Source: a virus. From it: a stretch of 35,469 nt of DNA. The position numbers and the translations under genes are program-made. The notes beneath the pieces were generated by a model, which did no database searches, had not been told where the DNA came from, and saw nothing but the letters and a program-made list of their open reading frames with translations. Shown piece after piece: positions 30,677 through 35,469 of the stretch. Every line of letters begins with the position of its first letter. Position 1 is the first letter of the stretch. The stretch lies in the IMG/VR virus record IMGVR_UViG_3300006737_000085, positions 1 through 35,469 of that record; one strand, written 5' to 3'.

Positions 30677-32245
30677 ATGAAACATTATGACCAAGGACAA
30701 ACTCTCAACCAAAAGATTCTGGAGGGAGTTGACATTCTTGCGGATAATGTTGCAACCACTCTCGGTCCTCGAGGGCGGAATGTAGCACTATACCACAAAG
30801 AAGAGAATCTACCTGTCATCACCAAAGATGGTGTGACAATTGCAAAGTTCATTGAACTTGAAGATCCGTTCCAAAACCTTGGAGCACAAGTTATTAAACA
30901 AGCAGCAGAAGAAACAGTAAACTCTGCTGGCGATGGAACAACTACTGCAACCGTATTGGCTCGTGCGATCCTAAAGGAAGCACAGAAGTATATGACAGCA
31001 GGTGTATCTCCTGTTGAACTAAAACGCGGAATGGACAAGGCTGTTGATGTTATCACAGAGAAACTAACAGAAATGTCGAGACCTATCCAAACAACCGAAG
31101 ATATAAGACACATCGCTACAATCTCTGCCAATAACGATAAATCCATCGGTCAGCTTATTGCAACCGCCATTGACAAAGCAGGAAAAGATGGATCAGTCCT
31201 TGTTGAAGAAGCTCGAAGCATGAAGACTTCATTGGATCTCATAGAGGGCTTCAGGTTTGACTCTGGCTACGTTAGTAATTCATTCATAACGGATGCCAGA
31301 ACTGCCACAGTGGACTATGATAACCCTATTGTTTTGGTAACCGATGAGAAGATTGAGCATGTTGATCAAATCATGCCAACTCTAGAACTTGCAGCCAGAG
31401 ATAACCGTCCTCTCGTAATTGTTTCGAATGATATAGAAGGACAGGCCTTGGCTGCTTTGATTGCAAATGCAGCAAGGGGCACAATGAAAATTTGCGCTAT
31501 AAAAGCTCCGAAATATGGTGAAGAACGCAGAAGTATAATGAAAGACTTATGCATCAGTACTGGTGCGACTTTCATAACCCGTGAGAACTCTTTGACCCTA
31601 AATGATATAAAGTTAAATCATTTCGGTCAGTGTAATCGAGTTAATGTAACAAAAACTTGGACAACATTAGTTGGAGGAAAAGGTGATAATAGCAAAATTG
31701 ATGAAACGATTGAAACAATTAAAGCACAAATACACCAAACAGACAACCTATCTGAGTGCGAACGACTTCAAGAACGTGTTACTCGCCTTGCAGCAGGAGT
31801 CGCAGTTATCAAAGTCGGTGCACAAACCGAAATAGAAATGATTGAAAAGCGTCATCGGATCGATGATGCACTAGAGGCTGTCCGCTCTGCGCAACAAGAA
31901 GGGATCGTCCCCGGTGGCGGCATCGCTCTACTCAGAGCAACTAAAGATTTGTTTGTAGAGACCGAAAATGAAGAACAGAACTTGGGAGCCCAAGTGGTCC
32001 TTAGGGCATGCGAGGTTCCACTGAGACAAATGGCAATTAATGCCGGAGAATCACCAGATATTATTTTAAAAAATGTTAAAGAACAGCCGATTGAAAGAGG
32101 GTACGATTTTCTTAATAGAACTATGATAAATACTTATGAAGTGGGGATAATAGATCCCTGCAAGGTCACAAAGTGTGCTTTGAAAAATGCAGCTTCTGCT
32201 GCTGGTACTTTATTGACCACTTCTCATGCTATTGTAGCGTCTTAG
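30677..32245 (+). CDS. groEL: GroEL chaperonin
   Basis: Product of 522 residues from the ATG preceded by GGAGG; an upstream ATG in frame lies inside the promoter and is rejected. LGPRGRNVAL, KDGVTIAK (about 50-57) and AGDGTTTATVLA (84-95) are the ATP site; the hinge/equatorial VGAQTEIEMIEKRHRIDDALEA and GIVPGGGIALL follow. The apical region FRFDSGYVSNSFITD aligns with the GYLSPYF substrate-binding segment. The tail lacks the usual GGM repeats, ending TTSHAIVAS. It would fold phage proteins with GroES encoded at 5.2 kb. It is divergent from bacterial GroEL but the ATPase residues are kept. Confidence 0.97.
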   Translation: MKHYDQGQTLNQKILEGVDILADNVATTLGPRGRNVALYHKEENLPVITKDGVTIAKFIELEDPFQNLGAQVIKQAAEETVNSAGDGTTTATVLARAILKEAQKYMTAGVSPVELKRGMDKAVDVITEKLTEMSRPIQTTEDIRHIATISANNDKSIGQLIATAIDKAGKDGSVLVEEARSMKTSLDLIEGFRFDSGYVSNSFITDARTATVDYDNPIVLVTDEKIEHVDQIMPTLELAARDNRPLVIVSNDIEGQALAALIANAARGTMKICAIKAPKYGEERRSIMKDLCISTGATFITRENSLTLNDIKLNHFGQCNRVNVTKTWTTLVGGKGDNSKIDETIETIKAQIHQTDNLSECERLQERVTRLAAGVAVIKVGAQTEIEMIEKRHRIDDALEAVRSAQQEGIVPGGGIALLRATKDLFVETENEEQNLGAQVVLRACEVPLRQMAINAGESPDIILKNVKEQPIERGYDFLNRTMINTYEVGIIDPCKVTKCALKNAASAAGTLLTTSHAIVAS

Positions 32246-32272
32246 AACTATTTAGTAGTGGAGGATCTGACC

Positions 32273-32533
32273 ATGAGCGAGAACGAACACCAAGACTTAA
32301 AAGACGCGATTGTAGATTTGGCGCATCAAATTCAAAGAATGGCTGATAAGCAAGACGAGATGCTTGATGATGTAAAAAAAATCAAAGAGGCGATCTATAA
32401 TCCGGATCAAGGTCTATATGCAAGAGTTAGAGATCTTGAACAATGGCAAGCAGGCATGAATAAATTTATTTGGTCCGTCGGCTTAGCAGTTACAGGTTTA
32501 GTAATTCAAGCAATATACTCTAATATTTTCTAA
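32273..32533 (+). CDS. Coiled-coil/TM protein, XhlA-like candidate, 86 aa
   Basis: The ATG at 32273 is eight bases from GGAGG (32260-32264). A GTG in frame upstream would overlap that site. Residues 5-55 are a coiled coil (HQDLKDAIVDLAHQIQRMAD), followed by DLEQWQAGMNKFIWSVGL and a C-terminal membrane helix (about 64-83). This order matches hemolysin XhlA-type proteins, which associate with holins in lysis. It shares the groEL transcript. Confidence 0.55.
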   Translation: MSENEHQDLKDAIVDLAHQIQRMADKQDEMLDDVKKIKEAIYNPDQGLYARVRDLEQWQAGMNKFIWSVGLAVTGLVIQAIYSNIF

Positions 32534-32543
32534 CGGAGGCTAA

Positions 32544-32888
32544 ATGAGAGTAAAGATTTCTTACGGAACACATATTAATTCGGTTCCCAGAATAGCAAAA
32601 CAACTATTAATTGAAACAATAAAGGAACTACAAAGTTCAATAACTAAACTAAATAACACTCTTGACGAGTTTGATGATCAAGAGGTGAATTTCTTGCTTT
32701 GCGCAAGTCTGATTGATAAAAGTAGAACTAAATTAACTGATGTCGATTCAAGCCTGATAGACATTCAATCGATCCTACAAGGATTAGATACACATTACAA
32801 CGGAGAAGAAAATGTATCAGAGAGGAGATCTGCTGTGGATACCAGCAGGAGCAATGCTACACAGACAAAGGATTCCGGGGAAGGATGA
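32544..32888 (+). CDS. Hypothetical helical protein, 114 aa
   Basis: CGGAGGC precedes the ATG. Residues 15-95 are mostly helical with LLIETIKELQSSITKLNNTL and DEFDDQEVNFLLCASLIDKSR; the C-terminus is Ser/Thr-rich and polar. No family recognised. It overlaps the next gene by 77 bases in another frame, unusual for this genome, so one of the two ends may be mis-set. Confidence 0.6.
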   Translation: MRVKISYGTHINSVPRIAKQLLIETIKELQSSITKLNNTLDEFDDQEVNFLLCASLIDKSRTKLTDVDSSLIDIQSILQGLDTHYNGEENVSERRSAVDTSRSNATQTKDSGEG

Positions 32889-33045
32889 CCTTTTTTCTAA
32901 TTGGTGGCAAACAAGTGCTCCACAAGTTGCTTTATTTATGAAGTTTTTAGATAGAAGCAAATGTCAGATTGTTCTGGGTGGAGAAGACTGGATCATAGAC
33001 ACAAAAGATGTTCGGCACAATGTAGGGGAGTCTGTAAAATGCTAA
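32812..33045 (+). CDS. Hypothetical small protein, 77 aa
   Basis: GGAGAAG lies nine bases before the ATG. The opening MYQRGDLLWIPAGAML, with QVALFMKFLDRSKCQIVLGGEDWIIDTKDV, resembles SH3-like barrels (GDLLWIP; V/I strands). It overlaps the preceding gene by 77 bases and the next by seven. No function can be given. Confidence 0.6.
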   Translation: MYQRGDLLWIPAGAMLHRQRIPGKDDLFSNWWQTSAPQVALFMKFLDRSKCQIVLGGEDWIIDTKDVRHNVGESVKC

Positions 33046-33305
33046 TCAAGTTAATTGAAATAACTAGAGACCCAACCGGAGTGTCTGGGTTGAAGGAAAT
33101 ATATGTCAACTCTTCTCATATAATCTCTATTAGTGAAGAGTTGAGTGAGCAACCTTTGATTAAAGAGAGCTTAGGGCTGTCAGAAGACATAGCCCTCAGT
33201 TCTGTTCTTTTGTCAGAAGGCCAGTCGGCAAGAAGAGCAACAGTCATTGGCTCCCCCTCAGAGATAAACTCTAAGGTCAAAAGACGCCAAGTGCTACGAG
33301 GATAA
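33039..33305 (+). CDS. Hypothetical protein, 88 aa
   Basis: The frame runs upstream, but ATG 33039 with AGGGGAG about nine bases before it is the likely start, overlapping the previous stop by seven bases. The start MLIKLIEITRDPTGVSGLKE continues into IYVNSSHIISISEEL, resembling short FlbD-like proteins (I.L......L....I.VN...I). The rest is polar, Ser-rich, with a basic end. Unknown function. Confidence 0.65.
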   Translation: MLIKLIEITRDPTGVSGLKEIYVNSSHIISISEELSEQPLIKESLGLSEDIALSSVLLSEGQSARRATVIGSPSEINSKVKRRQVLRG

Positions 33306-33307
33306 AA

Positions 33308-33595
33308 ATGAAATATTATAAAATTATTTGTTGGAATGAGTGCCCCTTTTGTTTACGAGCAAAAATGGAAATGATAGAAAGATCACTGCCCTTTGAATAC
33401 TGCTCAATCGATCACAGCAACCAGATGTTAGTATATTATAAATCTATTTATAAACATGAAACCGTACCTATGATTATCGAAATTGATAAATTGACAGGGC
33501 AAGAAAAGTTTATTGGAGGGTTTACAGATCTTATCAAGTACTTCAGAAAAGGAGACATTAAAACAAAAGTTTGCTCTCTTGATGGAGAGGGCTGA
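33308..33595 (+). CDS. Glutaredoxin-like protein
   Basis: Product of 95 residues. KIICWNECPFCLRAK contains the CPFC redox pair, HETVPMIIEID the cis-Pro strand, and FIGGFTDLIKYF the GG...L helix of glutaredoxins. It could reduce the class II RNR C-terminal cysteines or other disulfides. The first 10 residues make the initial beta strand, so no signal peptide. It lies two bases after the previous gene with GAGGAT upstream. Confidence 0.9.
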   Translation: MKYYKIICWNECPFCLRAKMEMIERSLPFEYCSIDHSNQMLVYYKSIYKHETVPMIIEIDKLTGQEKFIGGFTDLIKYFRKGDIKTKVCSLDGEG

Positions 33596-33938
33596 ATATG
33601 ATTTCAATGTTAGTGTGGAGTTCACTAATGGAGACAATTCGTTTTGGATACCTACGCCCAAAGAAGAACTTGAAGACCTAGACTGCTTTGGGATAATAGA
33701 CATAGGTGATGACCAAGATGATTTTGAAAAATTAATTTCTTTAATTCATGAAATCGGACATGTTATATTCGAAAATAATAAAATGTCAGAACACCGAAGA
33801 ATAAAACTATTTGAAGAATCACTAGCATGGCACCTTGGATATGACTATGCCCTGAGTAACGGAGTAGAGATAGACACTGGTGAATATGCTGAAAGAGTTG
33901 AGATCGCTCTTAATTTATATGTAAAGGAGATAAAATGA
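33582..33938 (+). CDS. HExxH zinc metallopeptidase-like protein, 118 aa
   Basis: SLIHEIGHVIFENNK holds the HExxH motif (HEIGH), and FEESLAWHLGYDYAL downstream supplies a possible third-ligand Glu, as in IrrE/ImmA-like (M78) or related peptidases. The frame reaches back into the glutaredoxin gene; ATG 33582 is the nearest methionine start but has no good binding site, and a GTG at 33615 with GGAGAGG upstream is also possible. It overlaps the next gene by four bases. The peptidase activity and target are not shown. Confidence 0.62.
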   Translation: MERAEYDFNVSVEFTNGDNSFWIPTPKEELEDLDCFGIIDIGDDQDDFEKLISLIHEIGHVIFENNKMSEHRRIKLFEESLAWHLGYDYALSNGVEIDTGEYAERVEIALNLYVKEIK

Positions 33939-34285
33939 TCGTAAATAAACCATGGGGATTTGAAAACATTTGGGCCCTGACAGAAAAATATGTAGGTAAA
34001 ATTTTGCATATTAAAAACGGAAAGAGGTTGTCCCTACAATTCCACAACATAAAAGAAGAAACCATAATGGTTCTGGAGGGAACCTTGGAGCTTGTTCTAG
34101 AAGAGGGATCACAAAGAGAAGAGAGAAGAATAATTATGAACCCGGGTGACACCTATCACATCTCTCCACTCACTGTACACAGATTTAGTGCATCCCAAGG
34201 AACAGATGTGAAGCTAGTAGAAGTCTCAACAACAGAGATTCATGACGTTGTTAGGCTGGAAGATGACCATGGGAGGATTAAATAA
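33935..34285 (+). CDS. Mannose-6-phosphate isomerase-type cupin
   Basis: Product of 116 residues. KPWGFENIWALTEKYVGKILHI is the typical opening of the type II PMI/ManC cupin. LSLQFHNIKEETIMVLEGTLELV carries the cupin box 1 (His, Glu), NPGDTYHISPLTVHRFSA is box 2 with the metal-binding His, and VEVSTTEIHDVVRLEDDHGR is the family end. It would interconvert sugar phosphates or bind a nucleotide sugar. Only one cupin domain is present. GGAG precedes the ATG, and the stop overlaps the following ATG. Confidence 0.88.
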   Translation: MIVNKPWGFENIWALTEKYVGKILHIKNGKRLSLQFHNIKEETIMVLEGTLELVLEEGSQREERRIIMNPGDTYHISPLTVHRFSASQGTDVKLVEVSTTEIHDVVRLEDDHGRIK

Positions 34286-34857
34286 TGTTTTGGATTCTAA
34301 CTTCCTTGCTTCTATCAGCGGAGCCAAAAAATCAGGAAAAAATTTATGTTGCACCGCCGACTATTCATGATCCGTCTTTAAACGAATATCAGTCTTATAT
34401 AAATAGTCTTCTGGTTGCTACCTCCAATTCTAACACCCATTGGGTTGCAAGGACCAATAGAGCTAAAACTGCTATTATAATGGACAAGCACACCGTTGAG
34501 TCTATTCTAGATACTACCTGCAATTATAGTCGTCCATTAAGTTGTGGCTCTGAAAATTATCACTGGGTGCTAATAACGGACATTTTTGCTACTGAAAATT
34601 TTGCAACAATAATTGTTAAACTGTATGATCAAAACACTAATTTGATTGCTTCGACATCTAGGACTTCTTATTCGATAGAGAAGTGTCGACAACAAATAAA
34701 AGAAACAAGCGTAACATCCCAAGGTCCACTTGGACAAAACAACACAGAAATTATAGAAAAATTACCGGATAAATGTATTATGCTGGAGCCTAAAATTTTA
34801 GCTAAAGACATAAATCAAGCGGTTACAATAATGTTTGCCAGTATTCATCCCATTTAA
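34285..34857 (+). CDS. Putative secreted protein, 190 aa
   Basis: The start MFWILTSLLLSA-EPKN is a short signal peptide with probable cleavage after SA. The mature part has four cysteines (TTCNYSRPLSC, EKCRQQ, DKCIML), enough for two disulfides, and a beta-rich middle (HWVLITDIFATENFATIIVKLYD). No lipobox. It belongs to the same run as the cupin and ends at a terminator. Function not recognised; periplasmic localisation is inferred. Confidence 0.72.
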   Translation: MFWILTSLLLSAEPKNQEKIYVAPPTIHDPSLNEYQSYINSLLVATSNSNTHWVARTNRAKTAIIMDKHTVESILDTTCNYSRPLSCGSENYHWVLITDIFATENFATIIVKLYDQNTNLIASTSRTSYSIEKCRQQIKETSVTSQGPLGQNNTEIIEKLPDKCIMLEPKILAKDINQAVTIMFASIHPI

Positions 34858-34869
34858 AGATTTGTGTTT

Positions 34870-34894
34870 AACCCCCGTCCCTCGGGGGTTTTTT
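34870..34894 (+). terminator. Rho-independent terminator after the secreted-protein gene
   Basis: AACCCCCG (34870-34877) pairs with CGGGGGTT (34883-34890) around TCCCT, then TTTT. It lies 13 bases after the stop codon. Confidence 0.93.
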
Positions 34895-34899
34895 ATTTT

Positions 34900-34928
34900 C
34901 TACCCCTAGTTATTAATAGGGGGGGTAG
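34900..34928 (+). promoter_or_regulatory. Hairpin that can hide the protease gene's ribosome-binding site
   Basis: CTACCCC (34900-34906) pairs with GGGGTAG (34922-34928). The GGGGGGG run in the right arm is the only plausible ribosome-binding site for the ATG at 34933. The hairpin is followed by AAAAA, not T, so it is not a terminator on the + strand. Confidence 0.5.
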
Positions 34929-34932
34929 AAAA

Positions 34933-35469
34933 ATGATTAAAGGTTTATTATTTTTTTTAGTGTTGTTTGCAAAACCAGCGGATGCACATTTAAATTTTGA
35001 CTTAAAGCCTGAATTTGACGACAGTCACACGTCTGAGTTGGATCCTTATGCACCTAGAGGTCTTAAGGTATCTTATTTGTCGTCGATTGCAATTCAGTCT
35101 GTAAGTAATGGGGTGCCATCAGGTACTGGTTCAGGAAACTATTTCAAGTTAGGAAAGCACCGGTTTATAATAACCGCTGCTCATGTGGTAGATGACCAAG
35201 ACGAAATTCTAATTATAGAAAAAGGTTATGTAATGACTAAGGCGAGAGTAATCTATAGCAACTCAAATTCAGATATTGCGATTTTAGTTCCGGAGCAAAA
35301 ACTAAGATATACTAAAGCGATCTCTTTCCGCAGAGATATTAATAATCAAATGGGAGAAAAAACCTACCACTGTGGCCACCCCGCTAGAGAAGGTTGGCAC
35401 ATTTCTGAAGGATTGCTTACCGGCACAAACAACGATGTTTTGTTATTAAATACATTCGCTTGGCCCGGC
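34933..35469 (+). CDS. Exported trypsin-like serine protease, 3' end outside window
   Basis: The open frame runs from ATG 34933 to the window end (179 residues, no stop). MIKGLLFFLVLFAKPADA is a signal peptide with cleavage after ADA. GTGSGNYF, FIITAAHVVDD (catalytic His) and NSDIAILVPE (catalytic Asp) belong to the HtrA/trypsin fold; YHCGHPAREGW and LLLNTFAWPG lead to where the catalytic Ser would be, just past the end. No PDZ domain can be judged. It would act in the host periplasm or outside. Confidence 0.85.
   Translation, partial: MIKGLLFFLVLFAKPADAHLNFDLKPEFDDSHTSELDPYAPRGLKVSYLSSIAIQSVSNGVPSGTGSGNYFKLGKHRFIITAAHVVDDQDEILIIEKGYVMTKARVIYSNSNSDIAILVPEQKLRYTKAISFRRDINNQMGEKTYHCGHPAREGWHISEGLLTGTNNDVLLLNTFAWPG

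Noticed and set aside
1-35469. CRISPR array, insertion sequence, integrase or attachment site
   Set aside because: No evenly spaced repeats, no transposase or integrase motifs, and no terminal inverted repeats were seen. Everything is consistent with a virulent phage.

Overview
The window is an AT-rich, gene-dense stretch of a large tailed-phage genome (Caudoviricetes). Every gene is on the + strand, many overlap by ATGA-type junctions, and intergenic space is almost absent. The replication set is phage-like: a RecA/UvsX-type recombinase end, a T4-type 5'-3' exonuclease, a DnaB/gp41-like helicase, a class II ribonucleotide reductase, ThyX, dUTPase and a C-family (DnaE-type) DNA polymerase. 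An endolysin and a scaffold-like acidic protein are also present. Several small proteins look like those of large, apparently marine myoviruses, but that is an impression from memory and not a search result. The host is unknown. Lipoprotein and secreted-protein signals fit a Gram-negative host.

Layout. 1-5.1 kb: recombinase end, terminator, exonuclease, helicase, B12-type RNR, Hc1-like small protein. 5.1-10.2 kb: GroES, a protein with a capsid-targeting-like leader, ThyX, unknown proteins, a nucleotidyltransferase-like protein, a J-domain protein. 10.2-12.3 kb: one-piece tmRNA with a readable tag, tRNA-Gly, lipoprotein, ClpS, a Cys-rich micro-ORF. 12.3-16 kb: GIY-YIG protein, a SprT-protease/DNA-methyltransferase fusion, a holin-like protein, and a large lysine/cysteine-rich protein probably of the virion. 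16-25.8 kb: UV-damage endonuclease, DNA polymerase III alpha, ParB-like protein, adenine methyltransferase, small proteins, dUTPase, ribbon-helix-helix protein. 25.9-30.6 kb: acidic scaffold-like protein, membrane protein, ClpP, endolysin, and a 663-residue protein with a leader. 30.6-35.5 kb: GroEL, a coiled-coil/TM protein, small proteins, glutaredoxin, HExxH peptidase, mannose-6-phosphate isomerase-type cupin, a secreted protein, and the start of an exported trypsin-like protease cut by the window end.

Three themes stand out. (1) Protein quality control: GroES, GroEL, a J-domain protein, tmRNA with an LAA-ending tag, ClpS and ClpP are all phage-encoded within 27 kb. (2) Six proteins share a short amphipathic N-terminal leader ending in an (L/I)xE site, like the capsid-targeting sequences of T4 internal proteins, so they are candidates for packaging in the head and delivery to the host. 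(3) Eleven promoters share one architecture (TTGACA or one mismatch, exactly 17 bp, TATATT/TATAAT-like -10). Most have a dyad over the start region, typically TATTAT-AAAC-ATAATA, and most lead into a GGAGGAC ribosome-binding site. Several have an extra inverted repeat, clearest at groES.
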